NCBI RefSeq assembly: GCF_003265705.1
Contig: NW_020312787.1
Coordinates: forward strand, 9,130,311-9,194,310
Reading direction: 5' to 3'
Length of the DNA: 64,000 nucleotides
DNA from: Callorhinus ursinus
Lineage: Eukaryota; Chordata; Mammalia; Carnivora; Otariidae
In this document: positions 11,600 to 21,739 of the stretch, piece by piece
Numbering within the stretch: position 1 is the first letter of the stretch
Layout: each line of letters starts with the position of its first letter
Program-made: the position numbers and the translations under genes
Notes under the pieces: model-generated
What the model saw: the letters and a program-made list of their open reading frames with translations, nothing else
What the model was told of the DNA's origin: nothing
Databases searched by the model: none

Positions 11600-12030
11600 C
11601 ATGAAAAGTACTCTTCCCCTTCATCTGGGAAATGTTTTATTTAACCTTTTGACCAGAGTTTATTGGTCCAGGGATGGCCATCTGACCTAATATGAGCTGA
11701 TCAGTGTCAGTATGCTACCCCTGGATTCTTAAACTTGGTATGAGACAGACCTAGTCTGCATGCATCTCTTGTGGAGGAAATATGAGGCTCTAGGGCTGAC
11801 GGAGACCATATCTCCCACCAAAAGAAAAAACCTCAGGGAGAATGACTCTAAATCATAAAAAAATAACCAAGGTGAGATGTAATGAGTGACAAATCATAAT
11901 TATCCCTGAGATCTAGGCCTAGCCCAGCACTTCTTGTGGTTTGATTACTAAAGCCAATAACCCTTTTTTTTCCCAAAGATAGTTTAAACTAGGTTTCTGT
12001 CTCTTAAAATTCTAAAACCAGTGTCCCTTC
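11600..12030 (+). repeat. Old dispersed repeat, family unresolved
   Basis: The layout (CAGGGATGGCCATCTGACCTAATATGAGCTGATCAG, then a purine-rich part, then AAAGCCAATAACCCTTTTTTTTCCC and AGGTTTCTGTCTCTT) resembles a common mammalian relic class with a GCCAATAAATTCCCTTTTTT-like end. I cannot decide between a DNA transposon and a solo LTR-like relic. No coding content. Confidence 0.4.
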
Positions 12031-12304
12031 ACTAAACACACCCTATGCTGATATCTTGACATTTACTGTAATATTTATGAAATATATTCAGAAGATTTGA
12101 CCACTGATGGGTTAAGTTTGCAGAACTACTTTACCTAGGCAAATGGGCTAATCTTACATAACATTAGGTGTCTATTCAATATAATTTGTTAATAAAGGAC
12201 TGGTAGTACACTTCATACTTGACCTGGAAGCTTTTTATTCACTCAACAAATACCTTAGTGTGACAACTATGTGGGAAAAAACAAAAACATAAACATAAAA
12301 AACA

Positions 12305-12480
12305 CTACACCAGTGTTCTGTGCAAATGAATAACTTGGGAATCTTGTTAAAAGGCAAATTCTGGTTCAGTAGGTCCGAAGTGGGGCCCAAGAATCTGCAC
12401 TGTTCCAAGCTCCCCAGTGATGCCAATGTTGCTGGTCTACAAACATTTTGTGTACCAAAGTGCTGAATTATCTGGGAGAT
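12305..12480 (+). repeat. MER20 (hAT-Charlie DNA transposon relic)
   Basis: TTGTTAAAAGGCAAATTCTGGTTCAGTAGG, GTGGGGCCCAAGAATCTGC, AAGCTCCCCAGTGATGCCAATGTTGCTGGTC and a closing CCAAAGTGCTGAATT follow the MER20 order. It is non-autonomous and fixed. Confidence 0.85.
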
Positions 12481-12849
12481 AAAATAATTAATGCATATTG
12501 ATTATGCTTGAGAAGCTTTTAAAGTAGAATGGAATAAATGTTATTAAATGAAATTTTAAAATAAGACTTTAAAACAACCAAGGAATATGTACAACAGACA
12601 TTTTTACCCCATTGCTGAACCTAGCAAAACATAATTTTGAAATAGTGTTTAAGAAGCAAGGTGAAGGATTGGTTAGGGGTCAGGAAATGGATGGAAGTAA
12701 ACCACAGGGTAGGTTCAGGATGGATAAAAGTCAGTCTTGTTGTGTAATTACTTAAATTCTAAAAAGTATTTTTACAATATACATACTTCAAACTGACTAT
12801 ATCAAAATGTCCTGTTTCCAAGAAAGACATATACACAGGTGTAATATAA
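12481..12849. other. Unassigned DNA
   Basis: No gene or repeat recognised. Confidence 0.4.
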
Positions 12850-13300
12850 CCATTCACCCAACAAACATTTAATTTTCTACTCTATGCCAGGATCTGTTCT
12901 AGGCACTAAGGATGCAAGAGAAAACAAAATACAAAAAAAAAAAAAAAAAAAGACTACTATAAGTACCAAGATTGGTACCTATTTAGGGTTTAGGATCCTG
13001 ATACCTCCAAAAAATGTGTTACAGAAATTCAGAGGAAAAAAAAATCATTCCTAACTAACAAGATTATCAGAGAAGGCTCTGTAAAGAAGATTGTAACTGG
13101 CCTTAACTAGCAAGAAAATGAGATTTCCAAAGGTAGAAATAGAAGAACATGGCATTTTAAGTTGAGGGGATGGCATGAGTAGGAAAGGAAAGCAACAGTG
13201 TGATAGGGGATTGAAAAGAGCTCAGATTGACTGAACAAGAGAGTGACAAGGCAATTGCAAATTATGAGTTTAAAAAGGTAGGGTTAAGTCAAATCATCTG
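12850..13300 (-). repeat. L2 LINE 3' region, minus strand
   Basis: ATTCACCCAACAAACATTTAATTTTCTACTCTATGCCAGGATCTGTTCTAGGCACTAAGGAT is the reverse of the L2 3' end, and GAGAAGGCTCTGTAAAGAAG and AACATGGCATTTTAAG continue the L2 antisense pattern. An A19 run at about 12932-12950 has grown inside it. Confidence 0.8.
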
Positions 13301-13329
13301 TTACAGTTTCAGAGCATTTTCACTAGCCA

Positions 13330-13560
13330 GATTTTTACTCTAGGCCAGAATTCTCTTCCCTCAGATATCTGAGTGGCTTGGTCCTTCTCATTACTCAGGT
13401 CTCAAGCTAAAATCCACCTTCAGAGATTTTCCTTGAACAGTCCTTCTAAAGAACCTAAATCTGAATTTACCATAATCATCTTCTTATTAATTTATTAGCT
13501 GTTTCCCCTACTAAAATATAAGCTCCACTTCCACTTGCAGCCTTTATGGAATAACAGTTA
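13330..13560 (+). repeat. L2 LINE fragment, plus strand
   Basis: CTCATTACTCAGGTCTCAAGCTAAAATCCACCTTCAGAGATTTTCCTTGAACAG, CTTATTAATTTATTAGCTG and CTAAAATATAAGCTCC match sense L2 (CAGGTCTCAGCTTAAATGTCAC..., TAGAATGTAAGCTCC). It lies head-on to the minus-strand L2 just upstream. Confidence 0.75.
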
Positions 13561-13955
13561 TCATATTTACTCTTCTGCATGGAACTACATTAAATCTGGA
13601 CAAAATATGTGAAACCATAGTTTTCAGACATTTGACTTTAGGCAATGCAAGACGAGGATCCCAGAGAGAGGGAAACAAAATGAGTCCTCTGAATGCCCAG
13701 AGGAAGCCCTGTAGCACAGGAAGTGGAGGATCCGGAGCTTGATGGTCTCCTTAAGTTGAAGAGACGAAGTTGGGAGTCAAGACAGGTCTAGGTAGTTAGG
13801 GTTGACAAGCCAGATACCAAAGAGGAAAGAGATACGCAGAGAGGGAGACTTCTGATCTTCAGCTGGATAAGGATTAGCACAGTGTGTGAAGAAACTACCT
13901 GAAGCAAGTGGGAAGAAAAAAAAAAAAAAAACACTTGAAAAGAGTAGAGGAATAA
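13561..13955. other. Unassigned DNA with a poly(A) run
   Basis: No gene seen. An A17 tract lies at about 13916-13931. Confidence 0.4.
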
Positions 13956-13959
13956 TCCT

Positions 13960-15660
13960 CAGAAGTCAAACAGAGACAGGAATACCACATTTTCCCATCA
14001 GACAGAAAACTTCATAATTTATAGGGCATTGGATAGAGTACTCAGAAGTATATTGCTTCAGGTGTGGGGCAAAATTAGCCCTAGTTAAAACGCTGCTCTG
14101 TTCCTTAAAACGAAAGCCTGGAAGGACCAAACTGTTTCCAAGTAACTTAAATGTGTCCCTGGGAAAAAAAAATTCTAGAATATTTACAGGAATAAAAGAA
14201 TATCCAGCAGCCAACAAGGTAAATAAAATTCACAAATTTAGCAACTAATAAAAAATCGTCAGGCATGCAAGAAAGCAGGAAGATACAGCCCATAAGAAGG
14301 ATTAAAAATCAATCAAGAAAAACAGACCCAGAAATAAGACAGATAAATAGAACTAGTAGATAAAGCAAAACAATTATTATAACTATATTCCATACTTTAA
14401 AAAGGTAGAGGAACAAGAAATCATTTTAGTTACAGATATGGAACTCATGACTGACTTCACAGAAATTTACAGCCACTTATAAGGAAATATTATGAATATT
14501 ATGTTGGTATAATATGCCAACATATTAGATAACTTACATTAAATAGATATATTTCAAGAAAGACAAAAACTACTAAAATTAAAATCAGAAGAAATAGAAA
14601 ATCTGAATAGATCAATAACAAAACAGATTAAATTAGTTATTTAAAATTTTCCCACAAAGAAAAGCCCAGATCCAGATAGCTTCACTGGTGAATTCTACCA
14701 AACATTTAAAAAAGAATTAATATGATAACATCACAAGTTCTTCCAGAAAACACTTTGCTGCCATTATGTATAAACAAAACAAAACACAACACAACACTAG
14801 GGAGTGTCCTCAAAAACTAAAAATAGAACTACCAGATGATCTAGCAATCCCACTTCTGGGTATATATCTTAACCTTTGTATATATCTTCCGGGTATATAT
14901 CTTATCTTAGCAAAGTCACTCACTCAAAGAGATAGCTGCACCCACATGTTCACTGCAGCATAATTCACAATAACCAAGAGACAGAAACAACCTATCGATG
15001 AATGAGTAGATAAAGAAAATGTGGAATATATATACAATGGAATATTATTCAGTTATAAAAAAAGAAGGAAATGCTGCTATTGGCAAGCACATAGATGGAG
15101 TTTGAGGGCATTATGCTAAGTGTAATAAGTCAGAAAGAGAAAGACAAATACTATATGATTTCACTTATATGTGGAATCTAAAAAAGTTGAACTCATAGAA
15201 ACAGAGAATAGAATGGTGGTTTCCAGGAGCTGCGGGAGGAGGGAAATGGAGTGATTATTGGTGAAAGGGCACAAACTTCCAGTTATAAGATTAATAAATT
15301 CTGAAGATTTAATGTACAGCATGGAAACTATACTATACTATATACTCAAACGCTGCTAGTAAACGTTCAAGAGAGTAAACCCTTTTTTAATTTTAATTCC
15401 ACTACAGTTAAAATACAGTGTTATATTAGTTTCAGACGTACAATATAATGATTCAACAATTCTATACATTCAGGAGAGTAAATCTTAAATGTTCTCACTA
15501 CAAAAAAATTATGTAAGGTGATGGAAGTGTTAACTAACCCTATTGTGGTGATCATTTTGCAATATATACATGTATCAAATCATCACATTATACACCTTAA
15601 ACTTACACAATGTTATATGTCAATTATATCTCAGTAAAACTGGAAAACATTAAAATGTTT
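13960..15660 (+). mobile_element. Old L1, internally deleted (5' region, ORF2 linker, 3' end)
   Basis: Three L1 segments are in correct order but with large gaps. 13960-14450 matches the L1 5'/ORF1-start region (AAACTTCATAATTTATAGGGCATTGGATA..., GAATATCCAGCAGCCAA). 14465-14755 matches the ORF2 endonuclease/RT linker (GAATTCTACCAAACATTTAAA). 14795-15660 is the ORF2 C-terminus and 3' UTR, ending at TCAATTATATCTCAGTAAAAC. No frame is intact. Confidence 0.85.
15383..15468 (-). mobile_element. 86-bp L1 3' end nested in an older L1, minus strand
   Basis: Read on the minus strand it is the terminal segment of a carnivore-type L1 (TGAATCATTATATTGTAC, CTGAAACTAATATAAC, TTAAAATTAAAAAA). A duplication of the host L1, TTCARGAGAGTAAAYC, flanks it at 15366-15382 and 15469-15485, showing a real insertion with extreme 5' truncation. 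Confidence 0.88.
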
Positions 15661-15754
15661 AGAACATAAAGAACTTTCAAGAAAGAAAATGTCTAGCCAG
15701 TTGACTCATTATCATGTAGTGAATACCCCTCTCTCCTATTTAAAATGACCACCT

Positions 15755-15893
15755 CGGCAGGGGGGCAGAGGGGTGCAGTGCTGGGTGGCTCAGTGGGTTA
15801 AGCATCTGCCTTAGGCTCACGTCATAATCCCCCCCAACTCATGCTCACTCTCTCTTTCTCAAATAAATAAAATTTTCAAAAAATAAAAATAAA
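15755..15893 (+). mobile_element. Can-SINE, internally deleted
   Basis: The head (GGGGTGCAGTGCTGGGTGGCTCAG) goes almost directly from TAGGCTCACGTCATAATCC into the CT-rich end and AATAAATAAAATT tail. The central body is missing. TAAAATRACCACCT flanks it at 15741-15754 and 15894-15907. Confidence 0.88.
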
Positions 15894-15907
15894 TAAAATA
15901 ACCACCT

Positions 15908-16408
15908 GAAATTTAAGAAACAAAACAGATGAACATTGGTGGGGGGAGAAGAAAAGAGAGACAGAGGGAAACAAATCATAAGAGACTCTTTTTTTTTAAA
16001 GATTTTAAAGATTTTATTTATTTATTTATTTGAGAGAGAGAGAAAAACAGCATGAGAGGGGAGAGGGTCAGAGGGAGAAGCAGACTGCCCACCAAGCCAG
16101 AAGCCTGATGTGGGACTCAATCCCAGGACTCCAGGATCATGACCTGAGCCAAAGGCAGTCGCTTAACCAACTGAGCCACCCAGGCACCCGAGACTCTTAA
16201 CTATAGAGAATAAAAGGAGGGTTGATGGAAGAAGGTGAATGGGGATGGGTAGATGGGTGATGGGTATTAAGGAGGGCACTTGTTATGATGAGCACTGGGT
16301 GTTATATGTAAATGATGAACCAGTAAACTCTACTCTGAACCAATATTGAACTGTATGTCAACTAACTAGAATTTAAATTTAAAAAATAATATAAGATAAA
16401 AAATAAAG
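15908..16408 (+). mobile_element. L1 3' UTR insertion, split by a SINE
   Basis: AAATTTAAGAAACAAAACAGATGAAC starts a carnivore L1 3' end that resumes after the SINE with GAGACTCTTAACTATAGAG, a G-rich part, GATGAGCACTGGGTGTTATATG and TCAACTAACTAGAATTTAAATTT. It shares its flanking repeat TAAAATRACCACCT (15894-15907 and 16409-16422) with the SINE just upstream. Confidence 0.88.
15991..16189 (-). mobile_element. Can-SINE, minus strand, nested in L1
   Basis: Complete on the minus strand (GGTGCCTGGGTGGCTCAG head to an AATAAATAAATAAAATC tail). GAGACTCTT is duplicated at 15982-15990 and 16190-16198. Confidence 0.93.
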
Positions 16409-16446
16409 TAAAATGACCACCTCTTTTTCATATAGTAAATCCTTGT

Positions 16447-16605
16447 ATGTTCCAGTCATTCTCAAACTTTTGTTTAATGTGCATCAGAATCACTTGGAAA
16501 TCTTATTGAGCTATAATTTGCTGGGCCCCACCTTTTCTAAGATGTTTCCAGGGGATACTAATGATGCTGGTCCAAGGATCACACTTTGGGAACTGCTGCT
16601 ATATT
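16447..16605 (+). repeat. MER20 (hAT-Charlie relic)
   Basis: CATTCTCAAACTTTTGTTTAATGTGCATCAGAATCACTTGG, CTGGGCCCCACC and GGGGATACTAATGATGCTGGTCCAAGGATCACACTTTGGGAAC span both ends of MER20. A central part is deleted. Confidence 0.9.
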
Positions 16606-16619
16606 CCAACTATGTTATA

Positions 16620-16815
16620 GTTAGCACAGTGACTAAGAGCTCAGGCTTGGATTTAAATGTTTACTTTAACCAGTTACTGCCTTAGGCAAATCTGTAATTC
16701 TCTTTAAACTTATGTTTCTACATTTTAAAAGGGAGATACAAATTGTAGCTACCTCATTTAACTGTTGAGAATTAAATAATAAAGCCCTTAGAGTATTGCT
16801 TGGCAAATAATAATA
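16620..16815 (+). repeat. MIR SINE
   Basis: AGCACAGTGACTAAGAGCTCAGGCTTGG, ACTGCCTTAGGCAAATCTG, TTAAAAGGGAGATACAAATTGTAGCTACCTC, GAGAATTAAATAATAAAGCCCTTAGAGTATTGC match MIR from 5' end to tail. Confidence 0.85.
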
Positions 16816-16824
16816 GCTTCACAG

Positions 16825-16935
16825 CCATTCATTATTATTACCTGGGAGCTTACTAGAAATGCAAATTCTTAAAATGCAAATTATAGAATAAGACCTGAGA
16901 TCCTCCAGTGTATATTAAAGCTCAAGAAATACTGG
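16825..16935 (-). repeat. Probable MER20/MER5-like fragment
   Basis: ACCTGGGAGCTTACTAGAAATGCAAATTCTTA and a closing part TCCTCCAGTGTATATTAAAGCTCAAGAAATACTGG look like MER20 read in reverse, with the GC-rich middle eroded. Confidence 0.5.
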
Positions 16936-16936
16936 C

Positions 16937-17545
16937 TTGGTTGTCACCATCAAGACAGTATGGTACTGGCACAAAAACAGACACATAGGTCAATGGAACA
17001 GAATAGAGAGCCCAGAAATCGACCCTCAACTCTATGGTCAACTAATCTTTGACAAAGCAGGAAAGAATGTCCAATGGAAAAAAGACAGTCTCTTCAACAA
17101 ATGGTGTTGGGAAAATTGGACAGCCACATGCAGAAGAATGAAACTGGACCATTTCCTTACACCACACACAAAAATAGACTCAAAATGGTTGAAAGACCTC
17201 AATGTGAGACAGGAGTCCATCAACATCCTAAAGGAGAACACAGACAGCAACCTCTTCGACCTCAGCCGCAGCAACTTCTTCCTAGAAACATCACCAAAGG
17301 CAAGGGAAGCAAGGGCAAAAATGAACTATTGGGACTTCATCAAGATAAAAAGCTTTTGCACAACAAAAGAAACAGTCAACAAAACCAAAAGACAACCGAC
17401 AGAATGGGAGAAGATATTTGCAAATGACATATCAGATAAAGGGCTAGTATCCAAAATCTATAAAGAACTTATCAAACTCAACACCCAAAGAACAAATAAT
17501 CCAATCAAGAAATGGGCAAAAGACATGAACAGACAGAAAGAAGAT
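16937..17545 (+). mobile_element. Carnivore L1 ORF2 C-terminal fragment with an open 205-codon frame
   Basis: The frame 16937-17554 translates to the region C-terminal to the reverse transcriptase of L1 ORF2 (motifs [68 protein letters not shown]). It has no stop or frameshift and is clearly younger than the L1s around it. It lacks the end of ORF2, the 3' UTR and a poly(A) tail. It joins at about 17535-17550 to an older L1 segment that belongs upstream in ORF2. This is a retroelement remnant, not a cellular gene. Confidence 0.93.
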
Positions 17546-17549
17546 CTCA

Positions 17550-19204
17550 AATAAATTAATTTTACACCTCAAGGAATTAGGAGAAAAAAAGAACAATATA
17601 AGTCCAAGGTTAGCAGAAGAAGAAAATAACAAAGATCTGAGGAAAGATAAATGAAATAGAGACCAGAAAGGCAACAGAAAAAAAGTCAACAAAACTAAAA
17701 CCAGATTTTTTTAAATGATAAACAAAATTGGGAAACCTGATGGCTTCACTGGTAAATTCTACCAAACATCTAAAGAACTAATAGTAATCCTTCTTAAACT
17801 TTTTCAAAATATTAAAGAGGAGGGAACACTTCCTAACTCATAAGGCCAGCATAGCCCTGATACCAAACCCAGAAAAAGACATTACAAGAAAACTACAGAT
17901 CAGTGTCCCTGATGAATATTGATGCAAAAACCTCCAACAAAATACTACCAAACAGATTCAGTAAAGTAGGAGGGCAGTTAGGCAAGAAAAAGAAATAAAA
18001 CACATCCAAATTGGAAAGGAAGAAATAAAATTTGCTCTGTTTACAGACAATATGATCTTTTGGGTAAAAAAAAAAAATTCTATAGACTCACAAAAAGAGA
18101 TTTAATAAATGAATTCAACAAAATAACAGGCTACAAAGTCAATGTGCCCAAAAAAATGTATTTCTATACACAAACAAAAAATCGGAAAAGGAAATTACAA
18201 AAACAATTCCATTTACAATAACAGCAAAATGAATAAAATATTTAGGAATTAACAAAGGAGGTGAGAGATGTGTACAACGAAAACTACAAAACATCACTGC
18301 AAAAAATTAGAAAAGACATAATTAACTGGAAACACATCCCATGTTCATGGATCAGAAGACTTAATATTGTTAAAATTCAATATTACCCAAAGCAATCTAC
18401 AGATTCAATGCAATCCCTATTAAAATTCCAATGATTTTTTTGCAGAAACATAAAAACCCATTCCAAAATTTATGTGGAATATCAAGGGACCCTGTATAGC
18501 CAAAACAATCCTGAAAAAGAAGAACAAAACTTGAGGTCTCACACTTCCTGCTTTCAAAAAACTTACTAGAAAGCTATAATAATCAAAACAGTGTGGTATC
18601 AACATAAAGACAGATATATAGACTATTAGAATAGAATAGAGAGCCCAGAAATAAATCCTTACTTACAAAGTCAAATGATTTTTGTCATTGGTGCCAAGAC
18701 CATTCAAGGAAGTAAATAAAGATTAGTCTTTTCAACAAATGATGCTGGGAAAACTGGATATCCACACACCAAAAGAATGGAGTTGGACACTTACCCTAAT
18801 ACCATATACAGAAATCAACTCAAAATGGATCAAAGATCTAAATGTAAGACCTAAAGCAACAAAATTTTTAGAAGTAAATATGGGCAAAAACTTCATTATA
18901 TCGGATTTAGCAATGATTTTTGGATATGACACCAAAGGCACAGGTAACAAAAGAAAAAATGACACACTGAACTTCATAAAAATTTTAAAATTGTGTATAT
19001 CAAAAGACATTATTCAGAGAATATAAAGGTAGCTGACAGAATGGGAGAATATATTTGCAAATCATGTATCTGATAAGAGATCAATATTCAGATTACATAC
19101 AGAACCCCTAAAACTCAATAACAACAACAAAAACCCAACTCAAAAACGGGTGAAAGACTTGAATAGGCATTTATCCAAAGAAGATATTCAAATAGCCAGT
19201 GAGC
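17550..19204 (+). mobile_element. Old L1 ORF2 region, part 1
   Basis: The segment starts at the ORF2 endonuclease-to-RT linker (CACCTCAAGGAATTAG..., GGCTTCACTGGTAAATTCTACC). It runs through RT remnants (ATTGATGCAAAAACC, ATCCAAATTGGAAAGGAAG, GATTCAATGCAATCCCTATTAAAATTCC) to the C-terminal part (GCTGACAGAATGGGAGAATATATTTGC). Stops and frameshifts are frequent. It continues at 20006 after a nested L1. Confidence 0.9.
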
Positions 19205-20000
19205 AGTTTATAAACAGCATAGAGGCTTCTCAAAAAGTTAAAAATAGAACTACCCCAGGATCCAGCAATTGCTCTACTAGGTATTAACCCAAAGAATAAA
19301 AAAATACTAATTCAAAGGGATACCTGCACTCTGATGTTTATAGCAGCACTATCTACAAATTACCTACACAGCCCAAGTGTCCATCAACTGATGAAGGGAT
19401 AAAGAAGGCATGGTATAGATCTACAATGGAATATTACTCAGCCATAAAAAAGAATGAAACCTCACGATTTGTAATAACATGGATGGAGCTAAAGAGTATT
19501 ATACTACATGAAATAAGTCAGTCAGAGAAAGACAAATACCATATGATTTCACTCATATGTCGTATTTAAGAAACAAAACAAATGAGCATCGGGGGAAAAA
19601 AAGAGAGAGAGGCAAATCAAGAAGCAGACTTTTTTAAAGATTTTATCTATTTGTCAGAGGAAGAGAAAGAGAGCAAGCGCAAGCAGGGGGAGCAGCAAGC
19701 AGAGGGAGAAGCAGGCTCCTAGGACCCCGGGATCATGACCCAAGCTGAAGGCAGACGATCAAACAACTGAGCTACCCAGGCATCCCAAGAAACAGACTCT
19801 TAACAAACTGATGGTTACCAAAGGGGAGCGGGGGGGGGGGGCGGGAGATGGGTGAAATAGGTGATGGGGATTAAGGAGTACACTTGTGATGAGCACCAGG
19901 TGTTGTAAGTGTTGAATCACTACTTTGTACACCTGAAACTAATATTACACTGTATGTTAACTAACTAGAATTGAAATAAAACCTGAAAAAAAAAACTGAA
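19205..20000 (+). mobile_element. Younger L1 3' end nested in the old L1
   Basis: CTTCTCAAAAAGTTAAAAATAGAACTACC begins a 3' ORF2 segment and carnivore 3' UTR (a G12 run near 19829-19840, GATGAGCACCAGGTGTTG, TAACTAACTAGAATTGAAATAAAA) with an A-rich end at 19985-20003. The old L1 resumes with GATGCTCAACGTCACTAATC, proving the nesting. The 5' boundary is approximate. Confidence 0.88.
19631..19786 (-). mobile_element. Can-SINE, minus strand, nested in the nested L1
   Basis: The minus strand gives GGATGCCTGGGTAGCTCAG to an AAAATCTTTAAAAA tail. AAGAARCAGACT is duplicated at 19619-19630 and 19787-19798. This is the third layer of insertion (old L1, younger L1, SINE). Confidence 0.92.
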
Positions 20001-20005
20001 AAAAA

Positions 20006-20965
20006 GATGCTCAACGTCACTAATCATTTGGGAAATGCAAATCAAAACCACAATGAGATACCACCTCACACCCATTAAGACAGCCTATCAAAAACACAGG
20101 AAACAAGTGTTGGTAAGGATGTAAGAAACTGGAACATTTACACACTGTTAGTGGGAATATAAAATGGTACAGCCACCGTGGAAAACAGGATGCAAGTTTC
20201 TCAAAAAATTAAAAATAGAACTACCATATGACCCAGCATTCCACTGCTGGGTATATACTCAAAACTCAGAGATATTTGCATACCCACATTCATAGCAGCA
20301 TTATTCACAATGCCTAAACTGTGGAAGCAACCCAAGTGTCCATCAACAGATGTGGTACATACATACAATAGAATATGATTCAGCCTTAATAAGGAAGGAA
20401 ATTCTGCTATATGCTACAACATGGATAAACCTTAAGGACATTATATTAAGTGAAATAAGCCAGTCACAAAAAGACAAATACTGTATGATTCAATTTATAT
20501 GAGGTACTTAGTCAAAATTATAAAGATAGAAAGTATAATGGTGGTTGCCAGAAGAGACGGGAAGGGGAGAATGGGGAATTATTGTTTAATAAGTATAGAG
20601 TTTCAGGGGCGCCTACATGGCACAGTTAGTTAAGTGTCTGACTCTTAATTCAGGCTCTGGTCATGATCTCAGGGTAGTGGGATCAAGCCCCACGTCAGGC
20701 TCTGCACTCAGTGCAGAATCTGCTTGAGATTCTCCTTCTCCCTCTACCCCTCCCCCCACTCTCTCTCTTTCTAAAGAATAAATAAATAAATCTTTAAAAA
20801 AATTATTATAGACTTCAGTTTTACAAGATGAAAAGAATTATGGAGATGAATGATTGTGATGACTGCACAGCAATGTGAATATATTTCATACTACTGAAGC
20901 ATACACCTAAAAATGATTAAGATGGTAAATTTTATGTTATGTGTATTTTAACATAATAAAAAATT
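20006..20965 (+). mobile_element. Old L1, part 2 (ORF2 C-terminus and 3' UTR)
   Basis: AAATGCAAATCAAAACCACAATGAGATACCACCTCACACC, CAAGTGTCCATCAACAGATG, then a 3' UTR with GTTTTACAAGATGAAAAGAATTATGGAGATG, GATTAAGATGGTAAATTTTATGTTATGTG and a closing AATAAAAAATTAAAAAG. This end type belongs to older (L1MA/MB-like) subfamilies. Confidence 0.9.
20606..20803 (+). mobile_element. Can-SINE, plus strand, nested in L1 3' UTR
   Basis: GGGGCGCCTACATGGCACAG head, GTCTGACTCTTAATTCAGG, CT-rich body and AATAAATAAATC tail. The flanking repeat is imperfect (TATAGAGTTTCAG and TATAGACTTCAG). Confidence 0.9.
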
Positions 20966-21339
20966 AAAAAGAATATAAGTAAATACCTGAAAAAACTCAA
21001 TATCATTAAGTTATATAAAACATTAAAAAAGAATATTATCTATGTACTTAAGAGTTTAATACATATGAACATTTTTGTATTTGCCTTTTTACCAAGACAC
21101 TCCTTTGCTGCAGTACAATTATTAGAACTGTAAGTCAGAACACAGTAAAATAGATACAATATATATTCAAGGAAATTTCACTGTTTTTTTAATTCAAAAT
21201 ATTTATTATGCTACATACCATATCTACATAAAACTGCAAATTAGACAGTTCTTGATTAAAGTAGCACAAAATTCAGCTGGACAGACAGACATATACAATT
21301 AACTGGCTCTATAAATATTACAATAAACAAATTATAATC
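20966..21339. other. Unassigned AT-rich DNA
   Basis: No gene or repeat recognised. Confidence 0.4.
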
Positions 21340-21640
21340 AAAGCACAGAAGAGGGAGCAACTACTTCTACTGCAGAATAAATGATATATTAGCTGGTTCT
21401 TGAAGGTTGAGTGAGAATTTGAACAGATAGAAAGGGATATTAGCAGTCTTATAACATTGGAAGCTATAAGAAAAAGAGAACTGAAAATATATGGCATGAT
21501 GGGCTGACACAAAGAAACTTTTTTGTTATAGTTAATTCACAGAATGAATAAATGGATATGAGACTGGGGAGAGAAGGCAGAATTATGTGGCCAAAAAAAT
21601 AGGTTATGCTGAGACTAAGAAAATCCAACAGTACCAGGAT
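21340..21640 (-). repeat. Probable L2 LINE, minus strand
   Basis: GGTTCTTGAAGGTTGAGTGAGAATTTGAACAGATAGAAAGGGATATTAG resembles the antisense L2 segment CCTGAAGGATGAGTAGGAGTTGGCCAGGCAGAG, followed by a plausible continuation. Highly diverged. Confidence 0.5.
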
Positions 21641-21739
21641 AAGGAGATACGATTTTTTTTCCTGGAGTTAACATGGAACCACTGGTGATTTCTGAGGCAA
21701 GAGTGATATGAAACTGCTGCCTCCCATATGGCAGAATAA

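Noticed and set aside
12931..12950. Poly(A) run as the tail of another retrocopy
   Set aside because: No mRNA-like segment or target-site duplication precedes it. It lies inside an antisense L2 and looks like slippage.
16937..17554. A 205-codon open frame as a cellular gene
   Set aside because: It matches L1 ORF2 downstream of the reverse transcriptase and lacks a start context and gene structure of its own.
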